A stretch of DNA of 13,037 bases from Prevotella sp. (GTDB taxonomy: Bacteria; Bacteroidota; Bacteroidia; Bacteroidales; Bacteroidaceae). The stretch covers positions 1 through 13,037 of the forward strand of contig JAFLSH010000051.1 in NCBI GenBank assembly GCA_022511055.1, read 5' to 3'. Shown here in pieces: positions 1 through 6,261 of the stretch; the stretch's first letter is position 1, and each line of letters opens with the position of its first letter. The notes below the pieces were generated by a model, which ran no database searches, had not been told where the DNA came from, and saw only the letters and a program-made list of their open reading frames with translations. The translations under genes were made by a program, and so were the position numbers.

Positions 1-180
1 ATCTCACTCCTACAACTTTTTTAGCACTTTTCTTATATCGAACTCACGTTATATAAAAATACATTTTGCCACTTGGGGTCAAATTGTATGTAATTGCCTT
101 AAAAAATGGCATTGGGACGTCCGCAGACAATCCGACGCCTAAAAAGTCACGGCGTTTTTCGGGGAAAAACAGGTGGTTTG
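1..180. other. A/T-rich non-coding window edge, downstream of lpxB
   Basis: This stretch lies beyond the stop codon of the leftward lpxB gene and reaches the window edge. It is clearly richer in A and T than the coding DNA to its right. I see no convincing gene in it. A 30-codon frame on the plus strand (106-198) runs into the end of lpxB and resembles nothing I recognise. A weak hairpin lies near 135-159 and is listed separately. The neighbouring gene to the left is not visible, so the role of this gap cannot be settled. Confidence 0.6.
135..159 (+). terminator. Weak candidate terminator hairpin with T run
   Basis: A 5-bp stem (ACGCC at 135-139 with GGCGT at 151-155) encloses an 11-nt loop and is followed on the plus strand by a T run at 155-159. 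That suits a transcript entering from the left, convergent with lpxB. In the lpxB direction the same stem has no U tract. The stem is short and could be chance. Confidence 0.22.
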
Positions 181-1335
181 CTATGGATTTTGCCGTGACT
201 TGTCCAGTAGCTGGCGCATGATTCGGGCGGCGTTCTCCGGCGCACAGTCGTCGCCGAGGCGGCGGGCGACTTCATCGTAGCCCTGGAGCATGGCGGCGCG
301 AGAGGGGCCGCTGAGGATGCGGCGAAGCTCGGTGCGGATGTTGGCGAGAGTGAACGTGTCGGCAACCAGCTCGGTGACTACCTCGCGGTCGGCAATGAGG
401 TTGACCAGCGAGATGTACCTGACCTTCAGCACGTGGCGGCGCAGGCGGCCGATGATGGCGGGCAGCGGCGTTTCGTAGCACACTACCTGCGGCACACGGA
501 ACAGGGCGGTCTCGAGCGTGGCCGTGCCGCTGGTGACCAGTGCGGCATGGGCCTCGCAGAGCAGGCCGTAGGTCTGGCCGTAGACCACGCGGGCACAATG
601 GCCGCCCATGAAGCGGGCGTAGTAGTCGCGGTCGATGGCGGGCGCGCCCGCCACTACGACCGTGTAGTCGGCACTGAGTTCGTCGGCCACTTGCAGCATG
701 GCGGGCAGGTTGTCCTTGATTTCCTGGCGGCGGCTGCCTGCCAGCAGCGCCAGCAGGGGGCGGTCGCTGGGCAGGTCGTTCTGCTCGTAGAAGGCGGCGC
801 GGCGAGCGGGCCAAGTGGCCTTGAAGTGTGCCACCTCCTCGACCGTCGGGTTGCCCACGTAGTGTATGGGGTAATGGTGCTTCTCCTCGAAGAAGGGCAC
901 TTCGAAGGGCAAGATGGAGAACAGCTCGTCAACGTAGCGGCGGATGTCGCGGATGCGATATTCCTTCCACGCCCAGATTTTGGGCGATATGTAGTAGTAG
1001 ACCGGGCAGATGCGGCGGGTCTTCACGTACTTGGCCATGCCGAGGTTGAAGCCTGGATAGTCGATGAGTATCACCACGTCGGGCTGCCACTGGCTGATGT
1101 CGCGCTTGCAGTGGGCCATGCCCGAGAGGATGGCAGGCAGATGGAGCAGCACGGGCACAATGCCCATGTAGGCCAGTTCGCGGTAGTGCTTCACGCAGTG
1201 GCCGCCCTCGGCCTTCATCAAGTCGCCCCCGAAGAAGCGGAACTCGGCCTGCGGGTCCTGCCGTTTCAGTGCGCGCATCAGGCGAGAGGCATGCAGGTCG
1301 CCCGAGGCTTCGCCGGCTATCAGATAGTACCTCAT
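181..1335 (-). CDS. lpxB: Lipid-A-disaccharide synthase LpxB (GT19)
   Basis: LpxB condenses UDP-2,3-diacylglucosamine with lipid X to form the lipid A disaccharide, releasing UDP, on the inner face of the cytoplasmic membrane. The 384-residue protein has the usual family length. Recognisable motifs are AGEASGD (residues 7-13), IDYPGFN (91-97), YYISPKIWAWKE (114-125), GNP (161-163), LLAGSRRQEI (198-207) and TSGTATLE (268-275), the last two in the UDP-sugar-binding half. The start at 1335 is chosen because MRYYLIAGEASGD is the canonical N-terminus. The open frame continues upstream to 1599, but that part is Pro/Arg/His-rich and overlaps surE. The gene lies 59 bp behind surE in the same direction, so the two are probably cotranscribed. 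No Shine-Dalgarno sequence precedes the ATG. The function is firm from family motifs. Confidence 0.96.
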   Translation of the reverse strand: MRYYLIAGEASGDLHASRLMRALKRQDPQAEFRFFGGDLMKAEGGHCVKHYRELAYMGIVPVLLHLPAILSGMAHCKRDISQWQPDVVILIDYPGFNLGMAKYVKTRRICPVYYYISPKIWAWKEYRIRDIRRYVDELFSILPFEVPFFEEKHHYPIHYVGNPTVEEVAHFKATWPARRAAFYEQNDLPSDRPLLALLAGSRRQEIKDNLPAMLQVADELSADYTVVVAGAPAIDRDYYARFMGGHCARVVYGQTYGLLCEAHAALVTSGTATLETALFRVPQVVCYETPLPAIIGRLRRHVLKVRYISLVNLIADREVVTELVADTFTLANIRTELRRILSGPSRAAMLQGYDEVARRLGDDCAPENAARIMRQLLDKSRQNP

Positions 1336-1394
1336 GTGAACAGCGGTCTTGGCGTTTTCAGGAAAGGATTGCTCATGGTCTGGGGTGCGGCGGG

Positions 1395-2195
1395 TCAGGC
1401 GTTGAACATGGCGCTGAGCCGGGCCATCTCCTCGTGGGCCGTCACGTCGATGCGGGTGGGCGTGATGGCCACGTAGCCGTGGTCTATGGCCCAGCGGTCG
1501 GTGTCGGTAGCCTCGGGCTCCTCGTTCTGGTAGTGCCCCACCATCCAGTAGTAGTCGTAGCCGCGCGGGTGGTGGCAGGTGGTTATCTCGCGCTGCCACG
1601 AGCCGGCGCTCATGCGGCAGACACGCACACCGCGGAAGTCGGTCAGCGGTGCAGCGCCGCCGGCCACCTTGGAGAGCAGCGGGAAGTTGACATTCAGGCA
1701 GACCCCCTGCGGCAGCCCGTCGGCCAGCACCTGCCTGACCACGCGGTCTATATAGGGGCGCAGGGGCGAGAAGTCGGCATCGTCGCTATGGTCGCAGAGC
1801 GAGAAGGCCACCGAGGGCACCCGCTTCATGCAGCCCTCCAGCACGACACCCATGGTGCCCGAGTAGTGGGTGTTGACAGAGGCATTGTCGCCGTGGTTGA
1901 TACCGCCCAAGACCAGGTCGGGCTGTCGCGGGCAGACCTCGGCGAAGGCCATCTTCACGCTGTCGACAGGCGTACCCGAGCATGACCACACCGCCACGCC
2001 CGGCCGCCGGCTGCGCAGGGTCAGCCGCAGCGGGGTCGTCGCCGAGAAGGCGCACGAGAAACCCGAGCGCGCCGAGTCAGGGGCGCACACTATGACATCG
2101 CCCAGGGGTGCTACCACGTCGACAAGCGCCTGAATGCCCTTCGACTGGTAGCCATCATCGTTTGAAATGAGTATCAACGGCCGTTTAATTTCCAT
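1395..2195 (-). CDS. surE: 5'/3'-nucleotidase SurE
   Basis: SurE is a metal-dependent cytoplasmic phosphatase that removes phosphate from nucleoside monophosphates and, in some species, short polyphosphate; it is linked to stationary-phase survival. The 266-residue protein carries the full signature: the metal site SNDDG (N12, D13, D14), SARSGFS with the metal-binding serine near S44, SGTPVDSV (73-80), GGIN (97-100, metal ligand N100), YSGTMG (111-116), NVNFP (168-172) and HGYVAITP (239-246). I chose the ATG at 2195 because the Rossmann-like strand leading into SNDDG begins there. The frame stays open to 2477, but that extension would cross both divergent promoters and the start of parA. A Bacteroidetes-type -7 box lies just upstream (2216-2223), giving a leader of only about 15 nt. 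lpxB follows 59 bp downstream. Confidence 0.96.
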   Translation of the reverse strand: MEIKRPLILISNDDGYQSKGIQALVDVVAPLGDVIVCAPDSARSGFSCAFSATTPLRLTLRSRRPGVAVWSCSGTPVDSVKMAFAEVCPRQPDLVLGGINHGDNASVNTHYSGTMGVVLEGCMKRVPSVAFSLCDHSDDADFSPLRPYIDRVVRQVLADGLPQGVCLNVNFPLLSKVAGGAAPLTDFRGVRVCRMSAGSWQREITTCHHPRGYDYYWMVGHYQNEEPEATDTDRWAIDHGYVAITPTRIDVTAHEEMARLSAMFNA

Positions 2196-2215
2196 AAAAA
2201 TCAAGGTTTTGGCTG

Positions 2216-2223
2216 CAAAAATA
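2216..2223 (-). promoter_or_regulatory. Bacteroidetes -7 box for surE-lpxB
   Basis: On the minus strand this reads TATTTTTG, an exact match to the TAnnTTTG -7 element used by the primary sigma factor of Bacteroidetes. It stands 20 bp before the surE start, implying a very short leader. The expected -33 element near 2243-2247 is not a clean TTTG, only T-rich sequence. Confidence 0.6.
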
Positions 2224-2266
2224 CTAAAAAAGAACGGAAAATAACGATTTCTCGCAAGAAAATATG

Positions 2267-2274
2267 TATCTTTG
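2267..2274 (+). promoter_or_regulatory. Bacteroidetes -7 box for the parA operon
   Basis: TATCTTTG matches TAnnTTTG exactly and continues into GCATCC, a common continuation in Bacteroidetes promoters. It is 45 bp before the parA start, implying a leader of roughly 40 nt. The -33 region is degenerate (a TTT at 2248-2250). It is the only such box I found in the non-coding gaps of the rightward run. Confidence 0.7.
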
Positions 2275-2305
2275 CATCCAAATTTCATACCAAACGCAAA
2301 CTTAC

Positions 2306-2311
2306 AAGGAG
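2306..2311 (+). promoter_or_regulatory. Shine-Dalgarno-like site that fixes the parA start
   Basis: AAGGAG lies 8 nt before the ATG at 2320. This purine motif is complementary to the 16S rRNA tail and is notable because most starts in this window lack one. It supports 2320 over the upstream in-frame ATG at 2272, which overlaps the promoter box. Confidence 0.55.
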
Positions 2312-2319
2312 TATTGAAC

Positions 2320-3096
2320 ATGGGAAAAATCATAGCACTGGCCAACCAGAAGGGCGGTGTGGGCAAGACCACCACCACCATCAACCTGGCTGCATCGCTG
2401 GCCACACTTGAGAAGAGCGTACTCGTCGTCGATGCCGACCCGCAGGCCAACGCCTCGAGCGGACTGGGCGTTGACATCAGGGAGATAGACTGCTCGCTCT
2501 ACGAGTGCATCATCAACAAGGCAGACGTGCGCGAGGCCATCTACACGACAGACATCGAGGGGCTCGACATCATTCCGAGCCACATAGACCTGGTGGGCGC
2601 GGAGATTGAGATGCTGAATCTTGATGACCGCGAGCGGATTATCAGCCGCATACTGGCACCGCTGCAGGCGGAATATGACTACATACTCTTAGACTGCTCG
2701 CCATCGCTGGGCCTCATCACGGTCAACGCGCTGACAGCGGCCGACTCGGTCATCATACCCGTGCAGTGCGAGTACTTTGCACTGGAAGGCATATCGAAGC
2801 TGCTGAACACCATCAAAATCATCAAGTCGAGGCTCAACCCGAGGCTGGAGATAGAGGGCTTCCTGCTCACCATGTATGACTCGCGCCTCAGGCTGGCCAA
2901 CCAGATATACGATGAAGTGAAGCGCCACTTCCAGGAGCTGGTGTTCAAGACCGTCATACAGCGCAACGTGAAGCTGTCAGAGGCACCGAGCCACGGGTTG
3001 CCCGCCATACTCTATGATGCCGAGTCGACCGGCACGAAGAATCATCTGGCACTGGCCAAGGAAATCATCAACAAAGACATAGCAGGGAGGAAATAA
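2320..3096 (+). CDS. parA: Chromosome-partitioning ATPase ParA (Soj-like)
   Basis: ParA is a cytoplasmic P-loop ATPase that binds the nucleoid non-specifically as an ATP dimer and is released by ParB, so that ParB-parS complexes move and separate. The 258-residue protein is the short chromosomal type without an N-terminal helix-turn-helix. The deviant Walker A box KGGVGKTT spans residues 11-18 with signature lysine K11 and K16. Walker A' is VVDADPQ (36-42) with D38 and D40, and Walker B is YILLDCSPSLG (121-131) with D125. The later NVKLSEAPSHG stretch (216-226) is typical of the family. The start is set by an AAGGAG site and by the position of the P-loop near the N-terminus. parB begins 6 bp after the stop, so the two are clearly one operon. 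Confidence 0.97.
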   Translation: MGKIIALANQKGGVGKTTTTINLAASLATLEKSVLVVDADPQANASSGLGVDIREIDCSLYECIINKADVREAIYTTDIEGLDIIPSHIDLVGAEIEMLNLDDRERIISRILAPLQAEYDYILLDCSPSLGLITVNALTAADSVIIPVQCEYFALEGISKLLNTIKIIKSRLNPRLEIEGFLLTMYDSRLRLANQIYDEVKRHFQELVFKTVIQRNVKLSEAPSHGLPAILYDAESTGTKNHLALAKEIINKDIAGRK

Positions 3097-3102
3097 CACG
3101 AT

Positions 3103-4038
3103 ATGGCAGTCAAGAAGAAATACGCAGGCAGCCCCGCACTGGGGCGTGGCCTCGATGACATAGGCAACGGCCGCGGGCTGGATGCACTGATAGACACCGG
3201 CGAGGTGAAAACGCAGGGCTCGTCAAACCTCAACGAGATTCCGCTGAGCCAGATTGAGCCAAACCCAGACCAGCCCCGCCGCGAGTTTGATGAAACGGCA
3301 CTGAACGAGCTGGCACAGAGCATCCAGGAGATAGGCATCATCTCGCCCATCACGCTGAGAAAGGTCAGCGAAGGGCGCTACCAAATCATCGCCGGCGAGC
3401 GCCGCTGGCGCGCCTCGCAGCGGGCGGGGCTGCAGGCCATTCCGGCCTACATCCGCACCGTGGAAGACGAGAACGTCATGGAGATGGCACTGGTGGAAAA
3501 CATACAGCGCGAAGACCTGAACGCCATAGAGATAGCACTGGCCTACCAGCACCTGCAGGAGAACTCGGGGCTGACCCAGGAGAAGATTTCTGAGCGCGTG
3601 GGAAAGAGCCGCACCGCCGTCACCAACTACCTGCGGCTGCTGAAGCTGCCCGCACAGGTGCAGATGGCACTGAAAGACCGGGACATAGACATGGGCCACG
3701 CCCGGGCGCTGCTGTCCGTAGACAGCCCCAGCCTGCAAATCAAGCTGTTCAAGGAGATACAGAAGCAGGGCTACTCGGTGCGCAAGGTAGAGGAGCTGGT
3801 GCAGATGCTGAAAAACGGCGAAGATGCCAAGGTGGCCAGCCGCAGGGTGGCTGCAAAGCCGAAAGTACCCGAAGAGTACGAGACGGTGCGCCGCCAGCTG
3901 GCCGACCGGCTCCACGCCAAGGTGCAGCTGACCTGCTCGCCGCGCGGCAAGGGGAAAATCAGCATCGTCTTTGCCAGTGAGGAAGAACTGGAACACATCA
4001 TGAACGCACTTGACAAGACACTGAAGAACGGAGAGTGA
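3103..4038 (+). CDS. parB: ParB/Spo0J CTPase, centromere-binding partition protein
   Basis: ParB binds parS, hydrolyses CTP while sliding and spreading along DNA, and stimulates the ParA ATPase. Visible parts of the 311-residue protein are a basic N-terminus with GRGLD-type motifs (13-30), QPRR (57-60), the CTP-box GERR (98-101), ENIQRE (132-137), a helix-turn-helix around 157-182 containing TQEKISERVGKSRTAV, and a C-terminal dimerisation part (about 260-308). The N-terminal motif, usually single in the relatives I remember, occurs twice here: LGRGLDDI (13-20), then GRGLDALI (23-30). AGGGAGG at 3084-3090, inside the parA end, may serve as the ribosome site. The stop overlaps the next gene's GTG start. 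No good parS palindrome was found in the window. Confidence 0.97.
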   Translation: MAVKKKYAGSPALGRGLDDIGNGRGLDALIDTGEVKTQGSSNLNEIPLSQIEPNPDQPRREFDETALNELAQSIQEIGIISPITLRKVSEGRYQIIAGERRWRASQRAGLQAIPAYIRTVEDENVMEMALVENIQREDLNAIEIALAYQHLQENSGLTQEKISERVGKSRTAVTNYLRLLKLPAQVQMALKDRDIDMGHARALLSVDSPSLQIKLFKEIQKQGYSVRKVEELVQMLKNGEDAKVASRRVAAKPKVPEEYETVRRQLADRLHAKVQLTCSPRGKGKISIVFASEEELEHIMNALDKTLKNGE

Positions 4039-4871
4039 GCCAAGACTTAGGACATAGAAGGAGCATCATCGGCAGATGGCTGGCCACAGTCGCCATGCTC
4101 TTGATGGGAATGACACAGCTTCACGCACAGGAAGCCGTGTCAGATTCCGTTTTTCAGGAAACTGACAGCCTGGGGCGGAAGCGCCACTTGCAGAACGCCG
4201 ACAGCTTAGTGGCAGACATGATGAGGGTAGACAGCTTGATAGCCGGGCTGAGCCAGACAGACACACTGCCGGCCGAAAAGCGCAGAGTGCGGCCCGGCAA
4301 GCCCGTCGTGGCAGCCGACACGCTGAGCGCAGGCAGCCAGAAGGCCAAGCGCGACTGGGAGCAGTGGACACCCAGCCCGCAGCGGGCCATGTGGCTGGCC
4401 ATGGTGCTGCCCGGTGCCGGCCAGATATACAACCGAAAGTACTGGAAGCTGCCCATCATCTACGGCGGATTCATGGGCTGCGTCTACGCCATGTCGTGGA
4501 ACAACATGATGTACAAGGACTACGCGCAGGCATACCTCGACATCATGGATGATGACCCGACTACTGACAGCTACAACAAGTTCCTGCACTTAGGGCGGCA
4601 GATAACCAGCGCCAACGAAGAGCAGTACAAGAACATATTCAAGAAGCGCAAGGACCGTTTCCGCCGCTATCGTGACATGAGCTTCTTCGTCATGGTGGGT
4701 GTCTACGCGCTCTCGGTCATCGATGCCTACGTCGATGCGGAACTGTCGGTGTTCGACATATCGAAAGACCTCAGCCTGAAGGTGGAGCCGGCCGTCATGG
4801 GGGCTGCCGCAGACAGACACCCGCTCTATGCGGCATCGGGAGTGGGCATTAATTGCAGCATCAACTTCTGA
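4035..4871 (+). CDS. DUF5683-type secreted or membrane protein, function unknown
   Basis: The 278-residue protein has no experimentally known role that I can name. The GTG start overlaps the parB stop as GTGA. I prefer this GTG because it supplies the basic n-region (residues 8-14) of a good signal peptide whose hydrophobic core runs to about residue 30, with likely cleavage after LHA (29-31). The first in-frame ATG would start inside the hydrophobic core. Residues 32-105 are polar and probably disordered. The conserved part starts near 108, with VLPGAGQIYNRKYWKLP (124-140), a hydrophobic segment at 140-156, and a second at 215-232 running into YALSVIDAYVDAEL (224-237), a pattern I associate with DUF5683. 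It probably sits in the inner membrane with its N-terminal part in the periplasm. Position between parB and a transglycosylase hints at an envelope role but does not show one. Confidence 0.8.
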   Translation: MSQDLGHRRSIIGRWLATVAMLLMGMTQLHAQEAVSDSVFQETDSLGRKRHLQNADSLVADMMRVDSLIAGLSQTDTLPAEKRRVRPGKPVVAADTLSAGSQKAKRDWEQWTPSPQRAMWLAMVLPGAGQIYNRKYWKLPIIYGGFMGCVYAMSWNNMMYKDYAQAYLDIMDDDPTTDSYNKFLHLGRQITSANEEQYKNIFKKRKDRFRRYRDMSFFVMVGVYALSVIDAYVDAELSVFDISKDLSLKVEPAVMGAAADRHPLYAASGVGINCSINF

Positions 4872-4926
4872 GCTGCCACCAACAGCCGCAGAATTTAGAA
4901 AAACAACTATAAAAACTGAAGAACAG

Positions 4927-6222
4927 ATGAAGAAATACATATTGCTGATAGCCATGCTGGCAACCTCGCTCTGCCCGTTGCAGGCGCAGGTAGTGACAGA
5001 CGGAGATGACTACGAAGATGAAGAAGAAGAGGTCATCGTCGATGAAAACAACGAGTTTACCATCAGAGACAAGAACGGCAACGAAGAAGTCATCGACTTC
5101 CCAGAGGCCATGGACTATGACCTTGACAGCCTGCTGAACCTGTATCTGTCAAAGACTTACCTGAAGCAAGACAGCGACTGCAACATGAGAGATGTCAACC
5201 CCACCTACTCGAAAGAGGAGTACATAGAGCGGCTGAGCCGCCTGCCGACCGTCATGGAAATGTCGTACAATGATGTCGTGCTGAAGTTCATCGAGAGATA
5301 TTCGGGGCGGCTGCGCCAGTCGGTCAGCTACATGCTGGGCGCGGCTAATTTCTATATGCCCATCTTCGAAGAGGCACTCGATGCCTACGGTCTGCCGCTG
5401 GAACTGAAATACCTGCCAATCATCGAGTCGGCACTCAACCCGAAGGCCGTGTCGCGCGTAGGGGCTACCGGCCTGTGGCAGTTCATGCTGGCAACGGGCA
5501 AGCAGTACGGGCTGAACGTCAACTCGCTGGTCGATGACCGCCGCGACCCTGTCAAGGCATCCTATGCCGCCGCGCGCTACATGCAGGCGCTCTACCGCAT
5601 CTTCGGCGACTGGAACTTGGTGATTGCGGCCTACAACTGCGGGCCTGAGAACATCAACAAGGCCATACACCGGGCGGGTGGCGTGAAGGACTACTGGAAA
5701 ATCTACCCCTACCTGCCCAGCGAGACCCGCGGCTACGTGCCGGCCTTCATCGCCGCCAACTACATCATGACCTACTACAGTTTCCACAACATCTGCCCGA
5801 TGCAGACCACGCTGCCGGAAAAGACCGACACCGTCGTGGTCAACCGCAACGTACATCTGCAGCAGATTGCGGCCGTGTTGGAGCTTGACATAGAGATGCT
5901 GCGCTCGCTCAACCCGCAGTACCGGCGCGACATCGTGCCGGGCGCCACCGAGCCGTCGGCCATCAAGCTGCCGCTGGCCGACACCAGTCGTTTCATTGAC
6001 AACCAGGATTCCATCTTTGCGTACAACGCGGCGGAACTGCTGTCGAAGCGGGCCGAAGTAGCCATCAATGATGAAACGCCCACCTTCACCAGCAACCGCA
6101 AAACGACCGTGCGCCGCACTACCACCACCCGAAAGCGCACTACCACCACCGCGCGCCGCCGCACTACCACGGCACGAAAGACTACACCGGCCAAAAAGAC
6201 CACTACCGCCAGAAAGCGCTGA
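4927..6222 (+). CDS. mltD: MltD-type lytic murein transglycosylase with basic tail
   Basis: Lytic transglycosylases cleave the MurNAc-GlcNAc bond of peptidoglycan non-hydrolytically, leaving 1,6-anhydroMurNAc, in the periplasm. The 431-residue protein starts with a signal peptide (MKKYILLIAML through LQA, cleavage near residue 20), then a very acidic stretch (25-40, 11 of 16 residues Asp or Glu). The GH23/SLT fold spans about 138-290: LPIIESALNPKAVS (163-176) with catalytic E167, GATGLWQFM (179-187), and AAYNCGP (234-240). A LysM-like segment follows (about 309-349, with RSLNPQYRR). Relatives often end with LysM repeats; here the end (391-431) is a Thr/Arg/Lys tail with no acidic residue. I chose the ATG at 4927 because it begins the signal peptide; the open frame from 4828 overlaps the previous gene. 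The gap to that gene is 55 bp, and rel follows after 39 bp. There is no lipobox, so it is soluble or wall-bound rather than a lipoprotein. Confidence 0.92.
   Translation: MKKYILLIAMLATSLCPLQAQVVTDGDDYEDEEEEVIVDENNEFTIRDKNGNEEVIDFPEAMDYDLDSLLNLYLSKTYLKQDSDCNMRDVNPTYSKEEYIERLSRLPTVMEMSYNDVVLKFIERYSGRLRQSVSYMLGAANFYMPIFEEALDAYGLPLELKYLPIIESALNPKAVSRVGATGLWQFMLATGKQYGLNVNSLVDDRRDPVKASYAAARYMQALYRIFGDWNLVIAAYNCGPENINKAIHRAGGVKDYWKIYPYLPSETRGYVPAFIAANYIMTYYSFHNICPMQTTLPEKTDTVVVNRNVHLQQIAAVLELDIEMLRSLNPQYRRDIVPGATEPSAIKLPLADTSRFIDNQDSIFAYNAAELLSKRAEVAINDETPTFTSNRKTTVRRTTTTRKRTTTTARRRTTTARKTTPAKKTTTARKR
6097..6219 (+). repeat. Low-complexity Thr/Arg/Lys-coding repeat at the 3' end of the transglycosylase gene
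   Basis: This in-frame stretch encodes 41 residues, of which 18 are Thr and 17 are Arg or Lys, in imperfect blocks of the type TTTxRRR or TTTxRKR. At the DNA level it is built of repeated ACTACCACC-like units separated by CGC, CGA or AAG codons. Such sequence can expand or contract by slippage, so its length may vary between strains. Confidence 0.75.
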
Positions 6223-6261
6223 CAAACGGTAACACCAACCCTATATATACGAATAACGATT

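Noticed and set aside
50..80. A TACATTTTG stretch resembling a plus-strand -7 box
   Set aside because: It has one extra T compared with TAnnTTTG and no plus-strand gene follows it.
106..198. A 30-codon plus-strand open frame at the left edge
   Set aside because: It overlaps the end of lpxB, has no ribosome site or promoter box, and no recognisable similarity.
433..1476. A 347-residue plus-strand open frame opposite lpxB
   Set aside because: It mirrors the lpxB coding strand, has Ala/Gly/Val/His-rich composition without any family motif, and arises from GC-rich third codon positions. lpxB has all its motifs.
1336..1599. N-terminal extension of lpxB to an upstream start
   Set aside because: The extension overlaps the end of surE and encodes a Pro/Arg/His-rich stretch not found in LpxB, whereas MRYYLIAGEASGD is a standard LpxB start.
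2196..2477. N-terminal extension of surE
   Set aside because: It would cross both divergent promoter boxes and the start of parA, and SurE normally begins a few residues before the NDDG metal site.
6097..6219. Repeat array mistaken for CRISPR or a mobile-element repeat
   Set aside because: The repeats are in frame, short and imperfect, have no spacers, and end at the stop codon of the transglycosylase gene; they are a low-complexity protein tail.
5149..6225. A 358-residue minus-strand open frame opposite the transglycosylase gene
   Set aside because: The composition is that of an antisense shadow (Gly, Ser, Arg, Val runs), with no motifs, promoter or start context; the plus strand carries an intact catalytic domain.
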